From: Tachypleus tridentatus
Taxonomy: Eukaryota > Arthropoda > Merostomata > Xiphosura > Limulidae
Length of the DNA stretch: 64,000 nucleotides
Reading direction: 5' to 3'
Assembly: GCF_004210375.1 (NCBI RefSeq)
Contig: NC_134833.1
Span: forward strand, 149,412,127-149,476,126
In this document: in pieces, positions 49,763-62,500 of the stretch
How the letters are laid out: each line of letters starts with the position of its first letter
Position numbering within the stretch: position 1 is the first letter of the stretch
Made by a program: the position numbers and the translations under genes
Notes under the pieces: model-generated
Told to the model about the DNA's origin: nothing
The model's database searches: none
The model's input: the letters and a program-made list of their open reading frames with translations, nothing else

Positions 49763-49847
49763 GTGTACTGTTACTGTTCACAAAGAAAGAATGGCTGTAA
49801 CTCTGCGCATGCGCTAGAAGAGATGATAAAATTGAGAAATATTCAAG
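49763..49847 (+). CDS. Weak candidate upstream exon of Vsx
   Basis: An open frame (no stop from 49733) ends at CAAG|GTAGGC in phase 1, the phase needed to join the exon at 51288. The peptide includes SAHALEEMIKLRNIQ. HALEEMIKL resembles the octapeptide (eh1) repressor motif found near the N terminus of Vsx proteins, but with His where the motif has its key Phe. There is no ATG at the start of the frame; the only in-frame Met is at 49823. The stretch could be an internal exon, the end of exon 1, or chance. Confidence 0.22.
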
Positions 49848-49967
49848 GTAGGCAAATTGTGTTACGAGTGTATTTTCGTATGTTATTTTGCTCAGGCAAA
49901 ATGTTTATTAAGATCGACACAAATTTAGAAGTCAGCAAATTGTCACGAAAAAAGAAGCGTAGGTGAG

Positions 49968-50110
49968 CACTGAACGTAGGCGAGCACTGAACGCAGGTGA
50001 GCACTGAACGTAGGTGAGCACTAAACGTAGGTGATCACTGAACGCAGGTGATCACTGAACGCAGGTAAGCATTGAACGCAGGTGAGCAATGAACGTAGGT
50101 GAGCACTGCT
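49968..50110. repeat. 17-bp tandem repeat
   Basis: Eight or so units of 'gtaggtgagcactgaac' with small changes (gtgagc/gtgatc, cgtagg/cgcagg). Confidence 0.92.
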
Positions 50111-50284
50111 TTCATATCCTAATAATTAAAACTGAATCACCATTCCTCTTTATTGATTAACATTACAAACATGGACCTGATGACGCGTGAGGGAAAATAA
50201 GGTTCCAGGAAGAATACATTATTAAAACTGTGTCTCTACATTGCCAAACTTAACACCACGTGAGGAACATGTCCGATGTTGAGA

Positions 50285-50559
50285 GGCCCGGCATGGCCAA
50301 GCGTGTTATGGCGTGGGACTCGTAATCTGAAGTTCGCGGGTTCGCATCTCCGTCGCGCCAAACATGCTCGCCCTTTCAGCCTTGGGGGCGTTATAATGTG
50401 ACGGTCAATCCCACTATTCGTTGGTAAAAGAGTAGCCCAAGAGTTGGCGGTGGGTGGTGATGACTAGCTGCCTTCCCTCTAGTCTTACACTGCTAAATTA
50501 GGGACGGCTAGCACAGATAGCCCTCGAGTAGCTTTGTGCGAAATTCAAAACAAACAAAC
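50285..50559 (+). repeat. SINE family A, full length
   Basis: Box A 'tggccaagcgtg', CGT loop 'gactcgtaatctgaa', box B 'gggttcgcatctccg', complete body and AAACAAAC tail. It matches the consensus implied by the other copies almost throughout, so it is probably young. Confidence 0.96.
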
Positions 50560-50687
50560 TGATGTCAAGCTAACACTCAGCGAATAAGATGTTCTTTATG
50601 GTTCTTCTATAGGTAAACTTTCAAAATTGATGTAAAATAAGGTGTTCAGTAAAAACAACACCAAATGTTAAAGTGAAATATCACTTT

Positions 50688-50800
50688 TATGTCTACGAAT
50701 TTACAACGTTAAAATAAGGATTTCGATTCTCCTCGGTGGGCTCAGCAGATAGCCCGATATGGCTTTGCTATAAGAATACACACACACACACACACACTTT
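50688..50800 (+). repeat. SINE family B fragment with CA microsatellite tail
   Basis: Forward-oriented: 'cgaatttacaacgttaaaat', box B region 'ggatttcgattctcctcggt', 'gggctcagcagatagcccga', 'tatggctttgctataagaa', then a (CA)n run at about 50781-50798. Confidence 0.85.
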
Positions 50801-50883
50801 TATATAGACATAACAGAAACACGGAATAGATCTCCGCGCTCTGACATTTCTTCCATTGTGTTACATATTTGCCTCCTTATGTG

Positions 50884-51161
50884 GCGGCCCGACAATGGCC
50901 AGGTGGTTAAGGCGCTCGATTCGTAATCCGAGGGTCGTCGCAGGTTTGAATCCTCGTCACACCAAACATGTCCGCCATTTCAGCTGTGGAGGCTTTATAT
51001 TGTTACGGTCAATCCCACTATTCGTTGGTAAAGAGTAGCCTAAGAGTTGGTGGTGTGTGGTGATGACTAGCTGCCTTCCTTCTGGTCTTACACTACTAAA
51101 TTAGGGACGGGTAGCACAGATAGCCCTCGTGTAGCTTTGCGCGAAATTCAAAACAAACCAA
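50884..51161 (+). repeat. SINE family A copy with exact 10-bp target duplication
   Basis: Direct repeats tccttatgtg at 50874-50883 and 51162-51171 bound the copy exactly. Its head ('caatggccaggtggttaagg', 'gattcgtaatccgag', 'caggtttgaatcctcg') is closer to a genuine tRNA than the other copies. It ends 126 bp upstream of the Vsx exon at 51288. Confidence 0.95.
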
Positions 51162-51287
51162 TCCTTATGTGACTCATGTGAGTAAAAACTAGGGAAAAAA
51201 AAACCAACGTAACCCTACTCTTTTCTTTACTCTAACGTAATTAATATTGAGCAGTGTTACTGTATTAATTATTCTTTCCGTTCACAG

Positions 51288-51372
51288 GGTTCTCTCCCGA
51301 TCACGGAAGTTATGGTAGTAATGAAGAACTAATCAGTATGAACAAAAAGAAGAAGAAAAAACGAAGACACAG
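51288..51372 (+). CDS. Vsx: Vsx homeobox gene, exon with homeodomain start
   Basis: Acceptor 'ttccgttcacag', donor CACAG|GTAAGT. The 85 nt carry two leading bases, 27 codons (beginning FSPDHGSYGSNEELISMN, then KKKKKK and RRH) and two trailing bases. The basic run followed by RRHR is the N-terminal arm of the Vsx/Chx10 homeodomain and probably also the nuclear localisation signal. The codon for homeodomain residue 5 is split (AG|G) and completed by the exon at 55831, and phases agree exactly. The upstream exon must end in phase 1. Vsx proteins are transcription factors of eye, optic-lobe and interneuron development. Vsx1 and Vsx2 paralogs cannot be told apart from this part. Confidence 0.9.
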
Positions 51373-51524
51373 GTAAGTCATTAAGGGGTTTGTAGACAGT
51401 TAACGACAAGTGATTATTTTAAAATGTATGTGCATAAGTGAACTACACTCACCACGTTTTGACAGTCCTTATCAAGTCATCACTACCGTTTCATCACAAA
51501 TGTAACAACAGTGTATTAAATAGT

Positions 51525-52140
51525 CTGTATGTTAATTTGTCTCTATACTAACTTATCAGTGTGTTCACTTGTGTATATGTTAATTTGTCTATGTGTGAAG
51601 TCATCTGGGTGATCATTTCTCTATATATTCTATTACTTGTATTTTCACTTATGTGTATTCACTTGTCTGTAAATTCTATTACCTGTATTTTCATTTATCT
51701 GTGTTCATTTGTCTGTATGTTCTATTCCCTGTATTTTCGCTATCTGTGTTTCTTGTATGTATTTTCTATTACCTGCATTTTCACTTATCTGTATGTTCTG
51801 TTTTCTGTATTTTCACTTGTCTGTGTTTCTTGTCTGTATGTTCTATTACCTGTTTTTCCACTTATCTGTGTTTCTTGTCTGTATGTTCTATTCCCTGTAT
51901 TTTCACTTTTCTGTGTTCACTTGTCTGTATCTTCTGTTACATATATTTTCACTTCTTGTGTTTCTTGTCTGTATGTTCTATTCCCTCTATTTTCACTTCT
52001 TGTGTTTCTTGTCTGTATCTTTTGTTACCTATATTTTCACTTCTTGTGTTTCTTGTCTGTATCTTCTATTCCCTATATTTTCACTTAGCTGTATGTTCTA
52101 TTCCCTATATTTCCACTTCTCTGTGTTCACTTCTTTATAC
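51525..52140. repeat. Pyrimidine-rich ~43-bp tandem repeat in the Vsx intron
   Basis: About 14 units of variable length based on 'ttgtctgtatgttctattcc' and 'ctgtattttcacttatctgt'. It begins about 150 bp after the donor. Three overlapping open frames here (Cys/Phe/Leu-rich) are artefacts of the T-rich array. Confidence 0.9.
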
Positions 52141-52336
52141 AACGTCAGTAAAATACCAAAGTTCAAACCACCGATACTTTGTTCTTACCTTCAGGTACTT
52201 TCTTATGTAAGCAACATTATCGTTCAATGGGTTTGTAAGATTTGAATTTATAAAGAAAAACCTCCTTTGTATCTCTTTATCATCTAACTGCTATCATTCA
52301 AGAAATACCTCTCTTAAACATATCTTTTTTTTTCAG

Positions 52337-52415
52337 TCTGTTTATTGATCAGCGGTAAACAATGAGCTATCTTCGCTCTGCCCACCATGACTATCGAATT
52401 CTGAAATTTACTGTA
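52337..52415 (-). repeat. SINE family B fragment
   Basis: 'aatgagctatcttcgctctg' then 'cccaccatgactatcgaatt' matches the central part of family B in reverse, strongly diverged. Confidence 0.6.
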
Positions 52416-53689
52416 ATAATTTCGAATGGTTTCGCTGAGCCACTGGGGATCATCTGTTTGTAGAATGTGAGGAGTTCCTAGAAGATCCCCACGGAACGAC
52501 GTAGCACCATTTTTCCATAAGTGGAAACGTGAGAACATGGATCATTAAAGAATCTAAGATTTTGACCACACTTGACTTTACAACAGAGAGATGTATCGAT
52601 GACGTATTGATGATGCGTCCACTCTATTAATTAACAGTTTGATGGCAAGTTTAAAATAGCCTCCACGTTCACTTCTGTTGGCGCGTTACTTGTAAACTCG
52701 CGTTATCAGGTGTTTGTTTCCTCGCGAACTAATCGTTTCCACGTGCATTGTCGTGTTACGTCTTTAGGACAGAAATTAACGATTTCTAGTGGGCAGACCA
52801 GTTCCATTTACTAAACACATTACACGAATTCAATCAGACCTTCCCAAATATTTGCTAAGTCTCATTCTGTCGTCTTATTCTCGATAAAATATTACTTCTC
52901 TTTCCAAGACCAACGTGTATGACGTCACGCGAGACGAAGGACAGGCTTTGACGGCGTGAAATGTACAGACAGCTACTGCGAATTTAATAATACACAACGA
53001 GAGAGAGAAATTCTATATTAGTAAAATACTTATTGAAATTATTAATCCTAGAACCCTTTAGCCGATGTACAAAACGTTTACAGCCATTCATACAGAAATC
53101 AATCAATCTCGAACAAATCTTGATGTGGTGTGTGGCACGTTCAGGCCTAATTGACGGGTTCTCCAATTCACTATTATTATACAACGTTCTCACTGTTGTT
53201 CTTGTAGAATACATTAGAGGCTTTGTTTAGGGTAGTAATACACGGGCGTATCCTCTCTCTTCCATTCGCTGACAGCGTTTCCAATTACCTCAAAAGCTCT
53301 TAAGTATATGAGTTTATTTCTCGTCTAATGATCCACCATAATACTTGCTATAGATTCTCTCATTAAAAGTTAACTATCAGAAACCCAAGCTCATGTAAAA
53401 ATCAATGTCTCTTCTTTGTGTATTCATATATTTTACGCGGTAGCAATTTATGGAAACGATCAAAATACGTATTTTCGGTTACTTCCTTCTTTTTTTTTTT
53501 TAGCGGAACAATAAAACCTTCCGTTCGTTTTCACCCTCGTGAGCGTTGGGTATTAGAACGCTAAAATTTAGGATTCTATCCCTGCGGCTGATACTGCGCT
53601 GATAGTATATAGTGCATCATAACGCTTAAACCAGAACAAACTTACATGTATACAGATATATATGACAAGTATCTTCGTTAAAACAATTC

Positions 53690-53925
53690 TGGCATGGCCC
53701 GGTGGTTGAGTCGCACGACTAGCAATCTTTGATTCACGGGTGTCAAATCCCGTCAACGAATATGCTCGCCGATTCAGCCGTGGGGGTGTTACAATGTAAT
53801 GGTCTATCTCGTTATTTGTTGGCAAAAGAGCAGTCCGAGTGATGGCGGTCGATGGTTTTGACTGTGTGCCTATCCTCGAGACTATCACTTTGAAACTAGG
53901 GACAGCTGGCGCAGATAGGCCTAAC
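53690..53925 (+). repeat. Old, diverged SINE family A copy
   Basis: Head 'ggcatggcccggtggttgag', box B region 'tgtcaaatcccgtcaacg', body 'ccgattcagccgtgggggtg' and 'gggacagctggcgcagatag'. It has many substitutions; the tail is lost. Confidence 0.85.
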
Positions 53926-53949
53926 ATCTAACTGCAATGTTCCCATAAT

Positions 53950-54140
53950 ACCATACCAGTTTTTACTTTCGACCCTAAGACTTGTGTCTGGCAACGGTCA
54001 GTTGCAAACTCTCTATATTAACCTGAAGATGACCTAAGCAGGTCGAAACATTGTTCTCTGCTTTATTAGAAAAAGTGTTAACACCAATATGAGCCGTTCT
54101 GAGATACGTTTTTACTTCAAATGGGTTTCTCATCTTCAAG
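53950..54140 (+). mobile_element. Penelope-like terminal repeat
   Basis: Forward: 'gttgcaaactctctatatta', 'acctgaagatgacctaagca', 'ggtcgaaacattgttctctg', 'ctttattagaaaaagtgtta', 'gagccgttctgagatacgtt', ending 'caaatgggtttctcatcttc'. The core has GACC ... GGTC able to pair as a stem between CTGAAGA(T) and GAAAC. Confidence 0.65.
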
Positions 54141-54442
54141 AAAGACATCTCTCGAGTTGTTTGGAATAAACTACGAAACAAACAATGTTTTATTGTTCAT
54201 CGTTTGATTGAAGTTATATTAAGTTTCAACAGTGCTTTATTAAACAAGTCATGTGCAACTGAAATAAAAGTTTAACGGAAATAAAAGAGTTCGAAATTTA
54301 CTCTGAAAATGACGAAACTAAGACGTGACAATGTAAACAAAACAAATCGAAAGGCATTACGTATCACAGAAGAACAGCACGCATCTTTGATCGACTGCTA
54401 ATTATATATAATTATATGAAATATATTTACCATAATTTCATG

Positions 54443-54563
54443 TAGTTTTTGTTTTGTTGTAATTTGCTTATTTCGAACACAAACTACACAGTGGGTTATC
54501 TATGTTGTCTCCACCACGAGTATCGAAAACCGATTTTTGGAATTGAAAACCTGCATACTTACC
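54443..54563 (-). repeat. SINE family B copy
   Basis: Reverse-oriented and diverged: 'acactacacagtgggttatct'-like tail side, 'cgagtatcgaaaaccgattt' (box B), 'aaaacctgcatacttaccag'. Confidence 0.75.
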
Positions 54564-54579
54564 AGGTGAAGAGAAGGGA

Positions 54580-54858
54580 TGGGTTTGTTTGGTTTGTTTT
54601 GAATTTCGCGCAAAGTTGCACGAGGACTATCTGCGCTGGGCGTCTCTAATTTTGCAGTGTAAGACTAGAGGGAAGGCAGGTAGTCATCATCACCCACCGC
54701 CAACTCTTGGGCTAGTCTTTTACCAACAAATAGTGGGATTGACCGTCACGTTATAACGTCTCCACGACTAAAAGGGCGAGCATGTTTGGTGTAACGGGGA
54801 GTTGAACACGCAACCTTCAGATTACGAGTCGAGTGCCTTATCCACCTGGCCATGAGGG
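54580..54858 (-). repeat. SINE family A, full length
   Basis: Reverse-oriented: 'gaatttcgcgcaaagttgca' tail end, conserved body, then 'gcaaccttcagattacgagt' and 'gccttatccacctggccatg', the complement of the tRNA-like head. Confidence 0.93.
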
Positions 54859-54984
54859 TATGGGGGTATTCTTGCAATGAGAAACCTTGGAATATCAAAA
54901 GCGCATTTATCTATAACATACATAGTGGGTTGTAATGAATTTTATTCTTGTTCTGAATAAACTTTAGACACTCTTGATGTCCCT

Positions 54985-55049
54985 AGTGGCTCACACCACT
55001 AAAATCCAGGTTTAATACTGTTGGTAGGCGCAACACAATTAGCCCACTG
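54985..55049 (-). repeat. SINE family B, left part of an interrupted copy
   Basis: 'ggctcacaccactaaaatcc' to 'aacacaattagcccactg'; continuous with 55329-55360 ('agcccattgagtggctttgc') once the inserted SINE A is removed. Confidence 0.7.
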
Positions 55050-55328
55050 TGTTTTATTTGTTTTTATTAATTTCGCGCAAAGCTACGCGGGGGCTATCTG
55101 TTCTAGCCTTTCCTAATTTAGCAGTGTAAGACAAGAAGAGAGGCAGGTAGTCATCACCAGCCACCGCAAACCCTTGGGCTACCCTTTTACCATTGAATAG
55201 TGGAATTGATTTTCACCTTATAACGCCTTCACGACTAAAAGGGCGAGTATGTTTGATGGGAAGGGGATTCGAACCCTCGATTCTTAGATTGCTAGTCGAG
55301 AGCTCTAACGATCTGGCCATGTCGAGCC
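55050..55328 (-). repeat. SINE family A nested inside a SINE family B
   Basis: Reverse-oriented, full-length body and head ('ggggattcgaaccctcgatt', 'gctagtcgagagctctaacg'). Flanks are agcccactg (55041-55049) and agcccattg (55329-55337), a 9-bp target duplication with one mismatch, both belonging to the interrupted family B copy. Confidence 0.88.
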
Positions 55329-55738
55329 AGCCCATTGAGTGGCTTTGCGCTTAACAACGAAGAAATAAAAGGACACTTGTGTGAATGCGGTGTACAAGAA
55401 GATATGTCTTCTCAAAATTGTACTCAGTTCAGGAATACTGAAATTACCGACGTTTCGGCTGCATACTGTCGTGATGGAGTTACGCTACGGCTTCAACTAG
55501 CAAAGCTGGCTTAGTGCTTAAAGTTAGGCTTAGGTACGACACTCAACTATGTAGTTTACAACACCACTTCACTGAGATGTATTGTTGTATCGGTTTACAT
55601 CGTACAAAATATTCTGTCACACATTCTTGTGTTTTAATGAAGGCCGAAACAAGATACAATCCTCAAGCAAGAAAAGACGATAATAAGTTCATGGTGTGAG
55701 ATTCAAAAATATATATCGATAAATAAGGTACAATGTAG

Positions 55739-56504
<766 letters not shown>

Positions 56505-59500
56505 GTTTATTTGTGCACCACTTGACTAAAGTGTGTTGAGAACTCAGTTGAGTACCACTTGAGTAGAGTGTGTTGAGAACTCAGTTGTGTACCACTTGAG
56601 TAGAATGTGTTGAGAAATCAGTTGTGCACCACTTGAGTAAAGTGTGTTGAGAACTAAGTTGTGTACCACTTGAGTAGAGTGTGTTGAGAACTCAGTTGTG
56701 TACCACTTGAGTAAAGTGTGTTGAGAACTCAGTTGTGTACCACTTGAGTAAAGTGTGTTGAGAACTCAGTTGTGCACCACTTGAGTAAAGTGTGTTGAGA
56801 ACTCAGCTGTGTACCACTTGAGTAGTGTGTTGAGAACTCAGTTGTGTACCACTTGAGTAAAGTGTGTTGAGAACTCAGTTGTGTACCACTTGAGTAGTGT
56901 GTTGAGAACTCAGCTGTGTACCACTTGAGTAGTGTGTTGAGAACTCAGTTGTACACCACTTGAGTAAAGTGTGTTGAGAACTAAGTTGTGTACCACGTGA
57001 GTAGAGTGTGTTGAGAACTCAGTTGTGCACCACTTGAGTAGAGAGTGTTGAGAACTCAGTTGTGCACCACTTGAGTAGTGTTTGTTGAGAACTCAGTTGT
57101 GTACCACTTGAGTAGAATGTGTTGAGAACTCAGTTGTGCACCACTTGAGTAAAGTGTGTTGAGAACTAAGTTGTGTACCACGTGAGTAGAGTGTGTTGAG
57201 AACTCAGTTGTGTACGACTTGAGCAAAGTGTGTTGAGAACTAAGTTGTGTACCACTTGAGTAGAGTGTGTTGAGAACTCAGCTGTGTACCACTTGAGTAA
57301 AGTGTGTTGAGAACTCAGTTGTGTACCACTTGAGTAGAGTGTGTTGAGAAATCAGTTGTGCACCACTTGAGTAAAGTGTGTTGAGAACTCAGTTGTGCAC
57401 CACTTGACTAAAGTGTGTTGAGAACTCAGTTGAGTACCACTTGAGTAGTGTTTGTTGAGAACTCAGTTGTGTACCACTTGAGTAGAATGTGTTGAGAACT
57501 AAGTTGTGTACCACGTGAGTAGAGTGTGTTGAGAACTCAGTTGTGTACGACTTGAGCAAAGTGTGTTGAGAACTAAGTTGTGTACCACTTGAGTAGAGTG
57601 TGTTGAGAACTCAGCTGTGTACCACTTGAGTAAAGTGTGTTGAGAACTCAGTTGTGTACCACTTGAGTAGAGTGTGTTGAGAAATCAGTTGTGTACCACT
57701 TGAGTAGAGAGTGTTGAGAACTCAGTTGTGCACCACTTGAGTAGAGAGTGTTGAGAACTCAGTTGTGCACCACTTGAGTAGTGTTTGTTGAGAACTCAGT
57801 TGTGTACCACTTGAGTAGAATGTGTTGAGAACTCAGTTGTGTACCACTTGAGTAAAGTGTGTTGAGAACTAAGTTGTGTACCACGTGAGTAGAGTGTGTT
57901 GAGAACTCAGTTGTGTACGACTTGAGCAAAGTGTGTTGAGAACTCAGTTGTGTACCACTTGAGTAGTGTGTTGAGAACTCAGTTGTGTACAACTTGAGTA
58001 GAATGTGTTGAGATCTCAATTGTGTACCACTTGAGTAAAGTGTGCTGAGAACTCAGTTGTGTACCACTTGAGTAAAGTGTGTTGAGAACTCAGTTGTGTA
58101 CCACTTGAGTAGAGTGTGTTGAGAAATCAGTTGTGCACCACTTGAGTAAAGTGTGTTGGGAACTCAGTTGGGTAACACTTGAGTAGAGTGTGTTGAGAAC
58201 TCAGCTGTGTACCACTTGAGTAAAGTGTGTTGAGAACTCAGTTGTGTACCACTTGAGTAGTGTGTTGAGAACTCAGCTGTGTACCACTTAAGTAGTGTGT
58301 TGAGAACTCAGTTGTGTACCACTCGAGTAAAGTGTCTTAAGAACTCAGCTGAGTACCACTTGAGTAGTGTTTGTTGAGAACTCAGTTGTGTACCACTTGA
58401 GTAGAGTGTGTTGAGAACTCAGTTGTGTACCACTTGAGTAGTGTGTTGAGAACTCAGTTGTGTACAACTTGAGTAGAATGTGTTGAGATCTCAGTTGTGT
58501 ACCACTTGAGTAAAGTGTGCTGAGAACTCAGTTGTGTACCACTTGAGTAAAGTGTGTTGAGAACTCAGTTGTGTACCACTTGAGTAGAGTGTGTTGAGAA
58601 ATCAGTTGTGCACCACTTGAGTAAAGTGTGTTGGGAACTCAGTTGGGTAACACTTGAGTAGAGTGTGTTGAGAACTCAGCTGTGTACCACTTGAGTAAAG
58701 TGTGTTGAGAACTCAGTTGTGTACCACTTGAGTAAAGTGTGTTGAGAACTAAGTTGTGTACCACTTGAGTAATGTTTGTTGAGAACTCAGTTGTGTACCA
58801 CTTGAGTAAAGTGTGTTGAGAACTCAGTTGTGTACCACTTGAGTAGTGTGTTGAGAACTCAGCTGTGTACCACTTAAGTAGTGTGTTGAGAACTCAGTTG
58901 TGTACCACTCGAGTAAAGTGTCTTGAGAACTCAGTTGAGTACCACTTGAGTAGTGTTTGTTGAGAACTCAGTTGTGTACCACTTGAGTAGAATGTGTTGA
59001 GAACTCAGTTGTGTACCACTTGAGTAAAGTGTGTTGAGAACTCAGTTGTGTACCACTTGAGTAGAGTGTGTTGAGAACTCAGCTGTGCACCACTTGAGTA
59101 AAGTGTGTTGAGGACTCAGTTGTGTACCACTTGAGTAAAGTGTGTTGAGAACTCAGTTGTGTACCACTTGAGTAAAGTGTGTTGAGAACTCAGTTGGGTA
59201 ACACTTGAGTAAAGTGTGTTGAGAACTCAGTTGTGTACCACTTGAGTAGAGTGTGTTGAGAACTCAGTTGTGTACCACTTGAGTAGTGTGTTGAAAACTC
59301 AGTTGTGTACAACTTGAGTAGAATGTGTTGAGAACTCAGTTGTGTACCACTTGAGTAAAGTGTGTTGAGAACTCAGTTGTGTACCACTTGAGTAGAGTGT
59401 GTTGAGAACTCAGCTGTGCACCACTTGAGTAAAGTGTGTTGAGGACTCAGTTGTGTACCACTTGAGTAAAGTGTGTTGAGAACTCAGTTGTGCACCACTT

Positions 59501-62500
59501 GAGTAAAGTGTGTTGAGAACTCAGTTGGGTAACACTTGAGTAAAGTGTGTTGAGAACTCAGTTGTGTACCACTTGAGTAAAGTGTGTTGAGAACTCAGTT
59601 GTGTACCACTTGAGTAGAGTGTGATGAGAACTCAGTTGTGTACCACTTGAGTAAAGTGTGTTGAGAACTCAGTTGTGCACCACTTGAGTAAAGTGTGTTG
59701 AGAACTAAGTTGTGTACCACTTGAGTAGAGTGTGTTGAGAACTCAGTTGTGTACCACTTGAGTAAAGTGTGTTGAGAACTCAGTTGTGTACCACTTGAGT
59801 AGAGTGTGTTGAGAAATCAGTTGTGCACCACTTGAGTAAAGTGTGTTGAGAACTCAGTTGTGCACCACTTGACTAAAGTGTGTTGAGAACTCAGTTGAGT
59901 ACCACTTGAGTAGTGTTTGTTGAGAACTCAGTTGTGTACCACTTGAGTAGAATGTGTTGAGAACTAAGTTGTGTACCACGTGAGTAGAGTGTGTTGAGAA
60001 CTCAGTTGTGTACGACTTGAGCAAAGTGTGTTGAGAACTAAGTTGTGTACCACTTGAGTAGAGTGTGTTGAGAACTCAGCTGTGTACCACTTGAGTAAAG
60101 TGTGTTGAGAACTCAGTTGTGTACCACTTGAGTAGAGTGTGTTGAGAAATCAGTTGTGTACCACTTGAGTAGAGAGTGTTGAGAACTCAGTTGTGCACCA
60201 CTTGAGTAGAGAGTGTTGAGAACTCAGTTGTGCACCACTTGAGTAGTGTTTGTTGAGAACTCAGTTGTGTACCACTTGAGTAGAATGTGTTGAGAACTCA
60301 GTTGTGTACCACTTGAGTAAAGTGTGTTGAGAACTAAGTTGTGTACCACGTGAGTAGAGTGTGTTGAGAACTCAGTTGTGTACGACTTGAGCAAAGTGTG
60401 TTGAGAACTCAGTTGTGTACCACTTGAGTAGTGTGTTGAGAACTCAGTTGTGTACAACTTGAGTAGAATGTGTTGAGATCTCAATTGTGTACCACTTGAG
60501 TAAAGTGTGCTGAGAACTCAGTTGTGTACCACTTGAGTAAAGTGTGTTGAGAACTCAGTTGTGTACCACTTGAGTAGTGTGTTGAGAACTCAGCTGTGTA
60601 CCACTTGAGTAGTGTGTTGAGAACTCAGTTGTACACCACTTGAGTAAAGTGTGTTGAGAACTAAGTTGTGTACCACGTGAGTAGAGTGTGTTGAGAACTC
60701 AGTTGTGCACCACTTGAGTAGAGAGTGTTGAGAACTCAGTTGTGCACCACTTGAGTAGTGTTTGTTGAGAACTCAGTTGTGTACCACTTGAGTAGAATGT
60801 GTTGAGAACTCAGTTGTGCACCACTTGAGTAAAGTGTGTTGAGAACTAAGTTGTGTACCACGTGAGTAGAGTGTGTTGAGAACTCAGTTGTGTACGACTT
60901 GAGCAAAGTGTGTTGAGAACTAAGTTGTGTACCACTTGAGTAGAGTGTGTTGAGAACTCAGCTGTGTACCACTTGAGTAAAGTGTGTTGAGAACTCAGTT
61001 GTGTACCACTTGAGTAGAGTGTGTTGAGAAATCAGTTGTGCACCACTTGAGTAAAGTGTGTTGAGAACTCAGTTGTGCACCACTTGACTAAAGTGTGTTG
61101 AGAACTCAGTTGAGTACCACTTGAGTAGTGTTTGTTGAGAACTCAGTTGTGTACCACTTGAGTAGAATGTGTTGAGAACTAAGTTGTGTACCACGTGAGT
61201 AGAGTGTGTTGAGAACTCAGTTGTGTACGACTTGAGCAAAGTGTGTTGAGAACTAAGTTGTGTACCACTTGAGTAGAGTGTGTTGAGAACTCAGCTGTGT
61301 ACCACTTGAGTAAAGTGTGTTGAGAACTCAGTTGTGTACCACTTGAGTAGAGTGTGTTGAGAAATCAGTTGTGTACCACTTGAGTAGAGAGTGTTGAGAA
61401 CTCAGTTGTGCACCACTTGAGTAGTGTTTGTTGAGAACTCAGTTGTGTACCACTTGAGTAGAATGTGTTGAGAACTCAGTTGTGTACCACTTGAGTAAAG
61501 TGTGTTGAGAACTAAGTTGTGTACCACGTGAGTAGAGTGTGTTGAGAACTCAGTTGTGTACGACTTGAGCAAAGTGTGTTGAGAACTCAGTTGTGTACCA
61601 CTTGAGTAGTGTGTTGAGAACTCAGTTGTGTACAACTTGAGTAGAATGTGTTGAGATCTCAATTGTGTACCACTTGAGTAAAGTGTGCTGAGAACTCAGT
61701 TGTGTACCACTTGAGTAAAGTGTGTTGAGAACTCAGTTGTGTACCACTTGAGTAGAGTGTGTTGAGAAATCAGTTGTGCACCACTTGAGTAAAGTGTGTT
61801 GGGAACTCAGTTGGGTAACACTTGAGTAGAGTGTGTTGAGAACTCAGCTGTGTACCACTTGAGTAAAGTGTGTTGAGAACTCAGTTGTGTACCACTTGAG
61901 TAGTGTGTTGAGAACTCAGCTGTGTACCACTTAAGTAGTGTGTTGAGAACTCAGTTGTGTACCACTCGAGTAAAGTGTCTTAAGAACTCAGCTGAGTACC
62001 ACTTGAGTAGTGTTTGTTGAGAACTCAGTTGTGTACCACTTGAGTAGAGTGTGTTGAGAACTCAGTTGTGTACCACTTGAGTAGTGTGTTGAGAACTCAG
62101 TTGTGTACAACTTGAGTAGAATGTGTTGAGATCTCAGTTGTGTACCACTTGAGTAAAGTGTGCTGAGAACTCAGTTGTGTACCACTTGAGTAAAGTGTGT
62201 TGAGAACTCAGTTGTGTACCACTTGAGTAGAGTGTGTTGAGAAATCAGTTGTGCACCACTTGAGTAAAGTGTGTTGGGAACTCAGTTGGGTAACACTTGA
62301 GTAGAGTGTGTTGAGAACTCAGCTGTGTACCACTTGAGTAAAGTGTGTTGAGAACTCAGTTGTGTACCACTTGAGTAAAGTGTGTTGAGAACTAAGTTGT
62401 GTACCACTTGAGTAATGTTTGTTGAGAACTCAGTTGTGTACCACTTGAGTAAAGTGTGTTGAGAACTCAGTTGTGTACCACTTGAGTAGTGTGTTGAGAA

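Noticed and set aside
51561..52245. Three overlapping Cys/Phe/Leu-rich frames of about 175-185 residues, as membrane proteins
   Set aside because: They are T/C-rich tandem repeats within the Vsx intron, open in all three frames; the hydrophobicity comes from base composition.
13930..52927. Three TGACGTCA palindromes (13930, 43836, 52920) as a CREB-controlled set
   Set aside because: They are far apart, not tied to promoters, and about one to three are expected by chance in this length.
53568..53927. Minus-strand 119-residue frame
   Set aside because: It translates an old SINE family A copy.
57759..61662. Three identical 86-residue minus-strand frames as a gene family
   Set aside because: They are the same stretch of 37-bp satellite copied in larger blocks.
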